DNA of 64,000 nucleotides from an uncultured Spirochaetales bacterium (GTDB taxonomy: Bacteria; Spirochaetota; Spirochaetia; Sphaerochaetales; Sphaerochaetaceae): contig CALXOK010000001.1 of the NCBI GenBank assembly GCA_944390025.1, positions 62,001 to 126,000 of the forward strand, given 5' to 3'. Numbering within the stretch: the stretch's first letter is position 1; each line of letters opens with the position of its first letter. Of this stretch, positions 24,562 through 32,398 are shown piece after piece. A program made the position numbers and the translations under genes. The notes under the pieces are model-generated. The model searched no databases, was not told the DNA's origin, and worked only from the letters and a program-made list of their open reading frames with translations.

Positions 24562-25132
24562 CTTCTGATTCCAGAAGGTCATGATTGAACATGCGCTCTA
24601 TCCTTATCTTTGTCGGGCAGCCGTGCGAAGGAAAGACAAGGTAGTTGTCATCGTATTCCATTATCTTCGAGATTATGTTGCGCACCAGCAGATGTCTCTG
24701 ACTCATCGATGATGTTGATGAGATTCTGCCAGCGGCAAGGGTGTCGCCTGTGAAAATCGCATTGCCGATGACATAGACAAGGCTGTCCGGACTGTGTCCC
24801 GCAACATGCAGGATGTCGATGCTGAATGAAGCTATTTCATGATTTCTTGTCTCTTTCAGCTGGATGCACTCATAACCCATGACAGACTTTCTGTATGCAT
24901 ATACAGGGCAGGGATATATCTTCTTGTATGTACCGATGCCCCTGACATGCTGCTCATGGTCATGAGTCACAAGAAGTCCCTTTATGTGATAGCGGTTTGT
25001 CTCGATTATGCTGATCAGGCCATTATCAAGGTCAGCCGGGTCTATGATGAGTGCATCACAGTCGTATTCGCCTGCGGTGACAAGGTAGGTGTTGACCTGT
25101 CCGCTGTCGCAGAAGTGGCAGTAAATCCTCAT
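24548..25132 (-). CDS. Metallo-beta-lactamase-fold hydrolase with altered zinc motif
   Basis: 194 residues, glyoxalase-II-like size and layout. LLVTHDHEQHVRG stands where the family has THxHxDH, so the Asp that binds the second metal is Gln. Other ligands are present: GHSPDSLVYVI (His), FTGDTLAAG (Asp) and FPSHG (His). It could be a single-metal enzyme or have drifted. The ATG overlaps the end of the pentapeptide gene by 4 bp, so the two are co-translated; substrate unknown. Confidence 0.85.
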   Translation of the reverse strand: MRIYCHFCDSGQVNTYLVTAGEYDCDALIIDPADLDNGLISIIETNRYHIKGLLVTHDHEQHVRGIGTYKKIYPCPVYAYRKSVMGYECIQLKETRNHEIASFSIDILHVAGHSPDSLVYVIGNAIFTGDTLAAGRISSTSSMSQRHLLVRNIISKIMEYDDNYLVFPSHGCPTKIRIERMFNHDLLESEVTMS

Positions 25133-25728
25133 AGCTCCTCCTTGTGGAAGAAAGCCTCTTCCGGATTAGAGTAGCGGAAGGATACGTCCCTGATTGCGCT
25201 TGCACGGAAGTTGACCCGCTTCAGGTTGCAGTCCTCGAAACTGGTCCTGATGATTCTCGACATGCTGAAATTTGAGAAATAAAGATCGGATCCGGAAAAG
25301 TCATTGTCTATGCTGTCAATTCCCATGAAGTTGCAGTTGACCATCGTGCTTCCGGTGAAAGCGCATTTCTGAATGTTCGAACCGGAGAAGACCGTATAGC
25401 GGGCATGAAGGTCATCAAAGGAGCAGTTGATGAATATGCACATGTCGAAAAAGCTTGTCGATACCCTGCTGGATGAGAAATTGCAGTTACGGAAAGTAGA
25501 GAACGAGAAGTTCGATGCCCTGATATGAGTGCCGGAGATGTCGAGATTCTCAAAGTCTCCACCGACAATCGTCACATCCTTGACGATTGTCCTTTCGCTG
25601 AGAATTTTTTTCAGATGCTCGAGAATCAGGGCCTTGTCCTTCTGGTCAGAATGGTGAAAGCAGGTGCTGAAAGGCTTTGACACATAAGTCCTGCATCCCG
25701 GATATGAGCATATTCTTGCATCAAACAT
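25129..25728 (-). CDS. Pentapeptide-repeat protein with N-terminal Cys/His motif
   Basis: 199 residues. From about residue 50 to 190 the sequence runs in five-residue steps with central Phe or Leu (FENLDISGTHIRASNFSFSTFRNCNFSSS...), the pattern of a right-handed quadrilateral beta-helix. The first 26 residues hold C7-x4-C12-x10-C23-x-H25-H26, a plausible zinc knuckle. Such proteins may mimic DNA and bind gyrase or act as scaffolds; no function is claimed. Paired with the MBL hydrolase by 4-bp overlap, and divergent from rsgA with a shared -35 region. Confidence 0.85.
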   Translation of the reverse strand: MFDARICSYPGCRTYVSKPFSTCFHHSDQKDKALILEHLKKILSERTIVKDVTIVGGDFENLDISGTHIRASNFSFSTFRNCNFSSSRVSTSFFDMCIFINCSFDDLHARYTVFSGSNIQKCAFTGSTMVNCNFMGIDSIDNDFSGSDLYFSNFSMSRIIRTSFEDCNLKRVNFRASAIRDVSFRYSNPEEAFFHKEEL

Positions 25729-25734
25729 GATTAA

Positions 25735-25763
25735 AGAATCCCATCAGGCCGGACCTTTGTCAA
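25735..25763 (-). promoter_or_regulatory. Promoter of the pentapeptide/MBL operon, leaderless-type spacing
   Basis: Perfect TTGACA on the minus strand (25758-25763), 17-bp spacer, GATTCT (25735-25740), 6 nt to the ATG at 25728. Its -35 coincides, one base shifted, with the -35 of rsgA. Confidence 0.5.
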
Positions 25764-25769
25764 CAAAGG
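25754..25769. repeat. Inverted repeat over the shared -35 of two divergent promoters
   Basis: CCTTTGTCAACAAAGG: 7-bp perfect arms (CCTTTGT/ACAAAGG) around CA. Both the rsgA and the pentapeptide -35 hexamers lie within it. It could be an operator or only the by-product of back-to-back -35 elements. Confidence 0.5.
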
Positions 25770-25785
25770 CCTCTTGTGCTAGACT
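25757..25785 (+). promoter_or_regulatory. rsgA promoter, leaderless-type spacing
   Basis: TTGTCA (25757-25762), 17-bp spacer ending TGTGC, TAGACT (25780-25785), then 8 nt to the GTG at 25794. The only earlier in-frame start (GTG 25776) is upstream of the -10 and could not be on this transcript. Confidence 0.55.
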
Positions 25786-25793
25786 TTCTGGCT

Positions 25794-26738
25794 GTGACAG
25801 CAGAAATCAGAAGGGCGATAAACAATCTTTATGATGCCTGGTGTGAAAGCGAAGCCAGGTTGTATACCCTGAGAATCAAGGGCAAGGTGCTTAAGACTGA
25901 AGTCTATGAGTACAATCCTCTTGCAGTCGGCGATCTTGTTGAGTTCACTCCTTACAGCGAGACAGAGGGCCTGATTACAGCACGTCTTGAGAGGAAAAGC
26001 TCATTCATGCGCTGGAACGTGAAACTCGAAAAAAATCAGACCATTGCGGCCAATATCGATCAGGTCGCGATAATAACCTCTGCTTTCGAGCCTCCATTCA
26101 GACCCCGCTTCATTGACCGTGCAATCACCTGTGCCCGTGGTTGTGATGTGATTATCATCATGAATAAATGTGACTATCTCCTTACAGAGGAAGAAGCCGA
26201 GCGATGGGCTCTTTACAGGCGTCTTGGTTATGAGACCCTTGCTGTCAGCGCCCTTACCGGAGAGGGAATTGATGATTTCAGACGTCTGCTGGCCGGAAAG
26301 CTGACAGCTTTCGCAGGACAGAGCGGTGTCGGAAAGAGCACTCTTGTGAATCTTATAATCGACCCTGAGAAAAAGCAGACAACCAATGAGATAAGCAGCA
26401 AATACCATCGAGGAAGGCATACGACCAATCATGCCCTGTATCTGGAAAGGGATGACATCAGGATAATAGACACTCCGGGTGTAAGGGAGCTACTGGTTCC
26501 GTATGAGGAGAAAAGGGAGCTTGCAGAAAGCTTTGTCGAGTTCAGCAGGTTCTCCCCTGAGTGCGCATATCAGGATGACTGCACGCATTCAGGAGAGCCT
26601 GAGTGTGCTGTCATAAAGGCAGTTGAGGAAGGTCAGATTGATTCTGACCGCTATATGAGCTATCTCGGGCTGCTGGAAAGCCTTGTCTCCCGTAAGCCTG
26701 CTTATCTCAGAACCCGTTTCAGGAAGAACAAGCAATGA
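25794..26738 (+). CDS. rsgA: Ribosome small-subunit-dependent GTPase RsgA
   Basis: Circularly permuted GTPase that checks 30S maturation. 314 residues. OB-fold N-terminus (YTLRIKGKVLKTEVYEYNPLAVGDLVEF), then G4 MNKCD, G1 FAGQSGVGKSTLVN, G3 IDTPGVREL and the C-terminal zinc knuckle FSPECAYQDDCTHSGEPECAV. I set the start at GTG 25794 because it matches the family N-terminus and lies just downstream of the -10. Its stop overlaps the mutS2 ATG (ATGA). Confidence 0.94.
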   Translation: MTAEIRRAINNLYDAWCESEARLYTLRIKGKVLKTEVYEYNPLAVGDLVEFTPYSETEGLITARLERKSSFMRWNVKLEKNQTIAANIDQVAIITSAFEPPFRPRFIDRAITCARGCDVIIIMNKCDYLLTEEEAERWALYRRLGYETLAVSALTGEGIDDFRRLLAGKLTAFAGQSGVGKSTLVNLIIDPEKKQTTNEISSKYHRGRHTTNHALYLERDDIRIIDTPGVRELLVPYEEKRELAESFVEFSRFSPECAYQDDCTHSGEPECAVIKAVEEGQIDSDRYMSYLGLLESLVSRKPAYLRTRFRKNKQ

Positions 26739-29023
26739 CAGAGCGATGTGCAAGGGATCTTGAACTGGACAAGGTGCTTTCCATGGTGAAAGCCTTCAGC
26801 CTTTCTGATAACGGAAAGAAAGCAATCAGCGGTGGGCTTTTCACTTCTGATATTGAGACAATAAACAGGAGAGCAGAGCGAATTGAAAGCATCATTGAGC
26901 GCCTTGTCAGAGACGAGGTTCATCTTTCGTCATTTGTCTCAATCCAGCCGCTTTTTGATGATTACGAGGCAGGTGTACCTGATTTCGACGGACAGGATAT
27001 ATACAGCCTGTCAGACTATGTCTCATCCCTGAAGACTCTTGCCCGTTTCGAGATGGATGAAAACCTCTGTGACCAGCCACTTTCAGATCTCGGAGCTGAA
27101 ATCGGCACAGCACTCAATCCGGATGGAAGCGTCAAGGAGACACACCCTCTCTTAAGACCGCTTTTCATGGCGCTTGATAACGAGAGAAGCAACCGTCACA
27201 GCTATACAGTCTCATTAATGGGAGAAAAGAGTGCTCTCTTTCAGTCTCATGAGGCTGTTTTCAGGAATCATCGTGTGGTGCTTCCTGTTAAAAGGGAAAA
27301 GAGAAGTGAGCTTGCCGGGTATGTCCAGGGATCTTCTGCAAGCGGAGGGACGCTTTTCATTGAGCCATTTGAGCTTGTGGAACTGAATAACAGGGTAAGT
27401 CTTGCTGAAGACGAGATAGTGAAGATGAAGAGGAAAATCCTTTCCGATTTCTCAATGCGCATCAGAAGGATCATTCCTCAGCTGAGACAGTCAGTTGATT
27501 ATGTGACAGACTTCGACATTCACTATTCCTTTGCCTGCTTCATAAGAAAGACTAAAAGCTCAAGGACAGTTTTTTCTTCCTCAATTGACATAAAGGATGC
27601 GCGTCACCCTCTGCTTGGAGAATCTGCAGTGCCGGTCTCTCTTCATGTTGATGAGAATGTAAGGGTGGTTGTGCTTTCCGGTGCGAATGCCGGCGGAAAG
27701 ACTGTTACAATGAAGACTGTCGCTCTTTTCGTCATTCTCAGCCAGATATGCGGCTTTGCTCCTTTCAGTGAAGGTTCTTCACTCATTCTATTCAACAATG
27801 TCTTCACTGATATCGGGGACGGCCAGTCAATCACAGAAAACTATTCGACCTTCTCGTCTCATATGGCGAATATCGCTTCGATATGCAGGCAGTCTGATGA
27901 GAGGTCTCTTGTGCTTCTTGATGAGATTGGAAGCGGTACAGACCCCAGTGAAGGTGCAGCCCTCACAGACAGCCTGCTTGACTATTTCAAGAAAAAGGGA
28001 AGCCTTCTTTTCATCACAAGCCATTATGCCCAGGTCAAGATGCATGCATACAGCGACAGCGGGATGATGAATGCCTCTATGGAATTCGATGAGTCAACTG
28101 ACATGCCTACCTTCCGTGTCATCCAGGGACTTCCAGGGGAAAGCCATGCGATTTCCACTGCAAGAAAGATGGGCTTGCCTGCAGAAGTGATAAAAAACGC
28201 CCGCTCGAATATTGACTCATCTTCTTCTGTCAGCCAGCTCATCGCATCACTGAACGGAAAGTCCCGTTCTCTTGACAGGAAAATCACCGAGCTTGCCCTT
28301 GAGAAAAAGCATTATGAGAAGCTCTCTGCCTGCCTTGAAGAAGAGCGCGACCGGCTTGAGAAGGAAATCCTCCGTTACAGGAAAACGGAAGGCACCGAGC
28401 TTGACAGGTGGCTTAAGGATGCCAGAAAGAGACTGGAAAAACTGGTCATGGATGTGAGCACCGGGCACCTAACTAAGGAAAAGACCCGCGCCGTCAAGGA
28501 ATTCATCAAGGAAGCGGAAACGAAGAAGAAGGAAAATGACAGGTCGGTATCTGTCATTGAGGAAAAGCGCCGCTCTGCAGTCAGGTGCGGCTACAGGCCG
28601 GGTGATGAGGTTCTTTGCGGAACATTCTCAAGACGCGGTGTGATTCTCTCAGACCTTGGAAAGGGCAGGTACCAGGTGTCAATCGATGCAATGAGAATAA
28701 CGCTGAATGCCGAAGACCTGATGCCGGCTCCTTCAGAGAAAAAGGCGGCAGTCTCCTCCTTCCAGGGCGCAGCAAAGCGCCCTGAGCTGACACTTGATTT
28801 GAGAGGAAAGACGCTGGAGGAGGCAGTGAAGGCTGTGGATGATGAAATCGAGGCCTGTCTTCTTCATTCCCTGTCTTCTTTCTCAATCATCCACGGCTAC
28901 GGCAATGGAGTGCTGTCACAGGGACTTCATGCCCACCTTAAAACGGTTGCCGCAGTGAAGGATTATTATTTCGCTAATCCGGATGATGGTGGAATGGGAA
29001 AGACCTATGTCCTTCTCGGCTGA
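26735..29023 (+). CDS. mutS2: Endonuclease MutS2
   Basis: MutS paralogue that resolves branched DNA or acts on stalled ribosomes, depending on the organism. 762 residues. MutS core with Walker A LSGANAGGKTVTMKT and Walker B RSLVLLDEIGSGTDPSEGAAL, then a long coiled-coil, a KOW-like segment (YRPGDEVLCGTFSRRGVIL) and the C-terminal Smr nuclease domain (LTLDLRGKTLEEAVKAVD..IIHGYGNGVLSQGLHAHL). It lacks the mismatch-recognition domain of MutS. Coupled to rsgA by 4-bp overlap. An RsgA-MutS2 pairing would fit a joint ribosome-quality role (inference). Confidence 0.95.
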   Translation: MTERCARDLELDKVLSMVKAFSLSDNGKKAISGGLFTSDIETINRRAERIESIIERLVRDEVHLSSFVSIQPLFDDYEAGVPDFDGQDIYSLSDYVSSLKTLARFEMDENLCDQPLSDLGAEIGTALNPDGSVKETHPLLRPLFMALDNERSNRHSYTVSLMGEKSALFQSHEAVFRNHRVVLPVKREKRSELAGYVQGSSASGGTLFIEPFELVELNNRVSLAEDEIVKMKRKILSDFSMRIRRIIPQLRQSVDYVTDFDIHYSFACFIRKTKSSRTVFSSSIDIKDARHPLLGESAVPVSLHVDENVRVVVLSGANAGGKTVTMKTVALFVILSQICGFAPFSEGSSLILFNNVFTDIGDGQSITENYSTFSSHMANIASICRQSDERSLVLLDEIGSGTDPSEGAALTDSLLDYFKKKGSLLFITSHYAQVKMHAYSDSGMMNASMEFDESTDMPTFRVIQGLPGESHAISTARKMGLPAEVIKNARSNIDSSSSVSQLIASLNGKSRSLDRKITELALEKKHYEKLSACLEEERDRLEKEILRYRKTEGTELDRWLKDARKRLEKLVMDVSTGHLTKEKTRAVKEFIKEAETKKKENDRSVSVIEEKRRSAVRCGYRPGDEVLCGTFSRRGVILSDLGKGRYQVSIDAMRITLNAEDLMPAPSEKKAAVSSFQGAAKRPELTLDLRGKTLEEAVKAVDDEIEACLLHSLSSFSIIHGYGNGVLSQGLHAHLKTVAAVKDYYFANPDDGGMGKTYVLLG

Positions 29024-29422
29024 GGAAATATTGTCATCTCTCAGGCCTTTCGCTATTTATAGTGGGTAGATAACAGAAAACAGATAGAGTTTGGTATACT
29101 CATCTGCATGAATACAGCAGACATCATGGAAAAGCGTTGAGATAGTTTGTTTTGAAAAGAATCTGAGTGAAGAGAATGTTTCAATGATTTCGGATTTCTC
29201 AACTTGAAAGCTTCATCAGGCCGTGCGGACTTGCGAAATCAGAAGCAAGGACAATCAGGAATCTGACGAAATGTTTCATATCATTCTGGATTTCAGCATC
29301 ATTATCTGCAGGGAAAATCATGTTTGCAGGAACTGTGTGTTCAGAAACTGCATTCACAGAGGGGAATCTGTGCTAGAATAAGAATCTCTCTGCAAGAGAA
29401 ACTATCATTCAGGAGTTAATTT
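29024..29422. other. 399-nt gap between mutS2 and udp
   Basis: No clear gene and no strong terminator for mutS2. The minus strand holds an open frame of 40 codons from ATG 29321 (53 from GTG 29357) ending at 29199, with plausible amino-acid composition but no ribosome-binding site; it may be a remnant. The right end contains the udp promoter. The rest shows nothing I recognise. Confidence 0.4.
29371..29379 (+). promoter_or_regulatory. Extended -10 promoter of udp
   Basis: TGC-TAGAAT in the context CTGTGCTAGAAT, about 44 nt before the ATG at 29423; the -35 is poor. The 5' UTR would carry CAGGAG as Shine-Dalgarno. Confidence 0.5.
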
Positions 29423-30199
29423 ATGACAGATTACATGGAAGGAACAGGAATTCAGTACCATCTGCATATAAAGAAGGGGGATGTGGGACGTTATGTGATT
29501 CTCCCCGGAGACCCCAAGCGTGTACCTCTTATCGCAGAGCATCTTGATGATGCCCGCCCTGTCGCAGACTCCCGCGAGTTTGTGACTTATACAGGGTACC
29601 TGGAGGGTGAGAAGGTAAGTGTCACCAGCACAGGTATCGGTGGCCCGAGCGCATCAATCGCAATGGAAGAGCTTTTCAAGTGCGGAGCTGACACCTTTGT
29701 CAGGATGGGAACCTGTGGTGGAATCGCGCTTCCTGTGATGGGTGGAGACGTCGTCGTCGCGACAGGTGCTGTCAGGATGGAAGGCACCAGCCGTGAATAC
29801 GCCCCGATTGAGTTTCCTGCGGTTGCTGATTTCAATGTCGCATTTGCGCTCAGGAATGCATGTGAGAAGCTCGGCTACAGATATCATATGGGTGTCGTAC
29901 AGTGCAAGGACAGCTTCTACGGCCAGCATGAGCCTGAAATCATGCCGGTAAGCTATGAGCTGCTTGAGAAATGGGAGGCCTGGAAGAGGCTTGGGGTTCT
30001 GGCAAGCGAGATGGAAAGCGCTGCTCTTTTCACTGTTGCCAGTCATCTTGGTGCAAGAGCAGGCTCATGCTTCTTTGTAGTCGGCAATCAGGAAAGGGAG
30101 AAAGCCGGCATGGACAACCCGAAGTTCCATGACACCAGTGCCGCTATCAAAGTCGCGGTGGAAGGTGTGAGGCAGATTATCCTTCAGGATAGAAGCTGA
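29423..30199 (+). CDS. udp: Uridine phosphorylase
   Basis: Phosphorolysis of uridine to uracil and ribose 1-phosphate. 258 residues, nucleoside phosphorylase I family. [18 protein letters not shown] at the N-terminus, [17 protein letters not shown] (family signature), RMGTCGG, FYGQHEP, and [13 protein letters not shown] with the ribose-binding MES residues. The uracil product could feed the phosphoribosyltransferase-like gene at 12103. CAGGAG precedes the ATG. Tail-to-tail overlap of 23 bp with the GIY-YIG-like gene. Confidence 0.93.
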   Translation: MTDYMEGTGIQYHLHIKKGDVGRYVILPGDPKRVPLIAEHLDDARPVADSREFVTYTGYLEGEKVSVTSTGIGGPSASIAMEELFKCGADTFVRMGTCGGIALPVMGGDVVVATGAVRMEGTSREYAPIEFPAVADFNVAFALRNACEKLGYRYHMGVVQCKDSFYGQHEPEIMPVSYELLEKWEAWKRLGVLASEMESAALFTVASHLGARAGSCFFVVGNQEREKAGMDNPKFHDTSAAIKVAVEGVRQIILQDRS

Positions 30200-30452
30200 T
30201 TCCTTTTTCTTCGTATTCCTTTTTTATTTTCTCGAAAGCTGTGCCCAGTTCTTCATGGGCACATTCTTTTATGATTTCGATGACAAAAAGTTCAAGTCCT
30301 GTTTCTGTATAGTCTTTCTGGAGAGATGAGCAGGCATGCATTCCAAGGTCCAGTCTGAAACGCTCTGATGCGCAGATTCCTTCACTGTCATCAGTCTTTC
30401 CCAGATATGTCATGTCTGTTTTCAAATTGTAAATCCTGTATATTGCACTCAT
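30177..30452 (-). CDS. Small GIY-YIG-like domain protein, diverged
   Basis: 91 residues when started at ATG 30452, which has GAGG at good spacing. The sequence fits a GIY-YIG nuclease scaffold: AIYRIYN then TYLGKT (both tyrosines kept, Tyr5 and Tyr16; first Gly is Ala, Ile is Leu), a short insert, [32 protein letters not shown], and a final helix with AFEKIKKEY. Part of the active-site pattern is changed, so nuclease activity is uncertain. An upstream ATG at 30503 would add 17 unlikely residues. Confidence 0.55.
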   Translation of the reverse strand: MSAIYRIYNLKTDMTYLGKTDDSEGICASERFRLDLGMHACSSLQKDYTETGLELFVIEIIKECAHEELGTAFEKIKKEYEEKGISFYPEG

Positions 30453-30496
30453 GTCTTTTTCCTCAGGCAAATCGGATTCTAGCAGAATAATCAATA

Positions 30497-30526
30497 TTGG
30501 CACAGACAGCCATGATTGTTTATCAT
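30497..30526 (+). promoter_or_regulatory. lacL promoter
   Basis: TTGGCA (30497-30502), 18-bp spacer, TATCAT (30521-30526). It faces away from the TGC-TAGAAT element (30476-30484, minus) of the GIY-YIG-like gene, so this is a divergent promoter region. No clear operator seen. Confidence 0.45.
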
Positions 30527-30553
30527 TATCGCTGAAAGGGGGAAGATCCAGAT

Positions 30554-32398
30554 TTGAAAGCAGACCTGTCTTTTCTTGAAGACCTCAGTGTCGTTTCTGC
30601 CGGAAGACGACCGGCTCATTCGGACCATATCCATTACAGGAATGAAAAGGAAGCTGAAGAGTTTTCCTCTGGTTTTTACACTTCTCTGAATGGAGAATGG
30701 GAATTCATTTACAGCTCATCACCTGAAGAGAGGGAGAAGGATTTTCACAAGAAGAACTTCTCGAGTTCAAGAATAACGAAGATAAACGTTCCCTCTCATA
30801 TCGAACTGCAGGGCTACGGTCAGATTCAGTACATCAATACGATGTATCCCTGGGAAGGCCATGAGATGCTGCGTCCGCCTATGGTCAGCCGCGACAATCC
30901 TGTCGGCCAGTACATCAGGACATTTGACATACCTGAACAGATGAAAGGGGAGAGAATCATTCTGCGTTTTGACGGTGTGGAGAATGCTTTTTACGTCTGG
31001 GTCAACGGCAGATTCGCCGGTTTCAGCTGCGACAGTTTCTCAATCAGTGAGTTTGATATCACAAAAATGGTGAAGCAGAAGGATAACAGACTGTGTGTCG
31101 AGGTTTACAAACGTTCCAAGACGAGCTGGATTGAGGATCAGGACTTCTTCCGCTTCAGCGGAATCTTCCGTCCTGTCTATCTGTATTCGCTTCCTGTCTG
31201 TCACATCGATGACATGTGGGCAAACGGCGATTTGCAGCGAGATGAGAGCGGAATCTTCTCGCTGAGACTTAAACTCAGTTTTGCTTCAGAGTTCAAAGGA
31301 AAGATTGAATACTCTTTAGGAAGTTTTTTCAAAAGGGTGAAGGAGATAACGGAAAAAGACACAGAAATTGTCTTTGACGAGGAACATATTCCATTTGTGA
31401 AGCAATACCACTACAGGACTCCGTTTCTCTATGATCTTTCAATAAAGATTTATGATAATAAGAAAAATCTTGTTGAATACGTCCCTTACCGCATTGGTTT
31501 CAACCATATCGAAGTTGAAAACGAAATGGTGATGTACAACTACCACCGTCTCATGATTTGCGGAGTCAACAGGCATGAATGGTCTCCTTCTGGCGGCAGG
31601 TGCATAAGTCTCGATGACATGAAAAAGGATATCGCCATTCTGAAGGATGCAAAGGTGAATGCGGTAAGGACCTGCCATTACCCGGACCGTTTTGAATGGT
31701 ACTACATGTGTGACGAGGCCGGTATATACATGATGGCCGAGACAAATATGGAAAGCCACGGTTCATGGCAGAAAGACAGCCGAATCGAGCCAAGCTGGAA
31801 CGTCCCCGGTGACAATCAGGAATGGGCTATGCTTCTGCTTGACAGATGCCGCTCGAACTTTGAGACGTACAAGAACCATACTTCGATTCTTTTCTGGTCT
31901 CTTGGCAATGAGTCTTATTGCGGAGATGTCATCAGGCAGATGAATGAATTCTACAAAAAAGCGGACAAAACCAGGCTCGTGCATTATGAAGGGGTCTTCC
32001 ACCGGCCTGACATGAAGCCATGCGTGAGCGATGTCGAGAGCCGGATGTATGCATCTCCCGCTCAGGTAAAAGAATATATTCAAAAAGATGGCAGAAAGCC
32101 GTTCCTCCTGTGTGAGTACATGCACTCAATGGGAAACAGCCTTGGCGGTTTCAAGGATTATGATGACCTTTTCGACGAGTATCTTACTTACGCCGGCGGT
32201 TTCATATGGGACTACATCGACCAGGCCCTTTACAAAAAGGATGAGGTGACGGGAGAAACTTATCTTGCCTATGGTGGTGATTTTGGCGAGAAGAGAAGTG
32301 ACTATGAATTCAGCTGCAACGGTATCGTTAACGCTGAGAGAAAGGAAAAGCCTGCAATGCAGGAAGTGAGGGCTGTTTATGGAAATCGTCTTTGGTGA
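30554..32398 (+). CDS. lacL: Beta-galactosidase large subunit (LacL type, GH2)
   Basis: Catalytic subunit hydrolysing lactose-type beta-galactosides. 614 residues: sugar-binding domain, Ig-like domain and TIM barrel of family GH2. Acid/base Glu453 in FWSLGNESYCG and nucleophile Glu521 in LLCEYMHSMGNSLGGF. The TTG start at 30554 gives MKADLSFLEDLSVVSAGRRPAHSDH, which aligns with the LacL/LacZ N-terminus. The gene stops where the LacL subunit of the lactobacillus LacLM enzyme stops, and overlaps lacM by 20 bp. There is no signal peptide, so it is cytosolic, and no lactose transporter is adjacent. Confidence 0.92.
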   Translation: MKADLSFLEDLSVVSAGRRPAHSDHIHYRNEKEAEEFSSGFYTSLNGEWEFIYSSSPEEREKDFHKKNFSSSRITKINVPSHIELQGYGQIQYINTMYPWEGHEMLRPPMVSRDNPVGQYIRTFDIPEQMKGERIILRFDGVENAFYVWVNGRFAGFSCDSFSISEFDITKMVKQKDNRLCVEVYKRSKTSWIEDQDFFRFSGIFRPVYLYSLPVCHIDDMWANGDLQRDESGIFSLRLKLSFASEFKGKIEYSLGSFFKRVKEITEKDTEIVFDEEHIPFVKQYHYRTPFLYDLSIKIYDNKKNLVEYVPYRIGFNHIEVENEMVMYNYHRLMICGVNRHEWSPSGGRCISLDDMKKDIAILKDAKVNAVRTCHYPDRFEWYYMCDEAGIYMMAETNMESHGSWQKDSRIEPSWNVPGDNQEWAMLLLDRCRSNFETYKNHTSILFWSLGNESYCGDVIRQMNEFYKKADKTRLVHYEGVFHRPDMKPCVSDVESRMYASPAQVKEYIQKDGRKPFLLCEYMHSMGNSLGGFKDYDDLFDEYLTYAGGFIWDYIDQALYKKDEVTGETYLAYGGDFGEKRSDYEFSCNGIVNAERKEKPAMQEVRAVYGNRLW

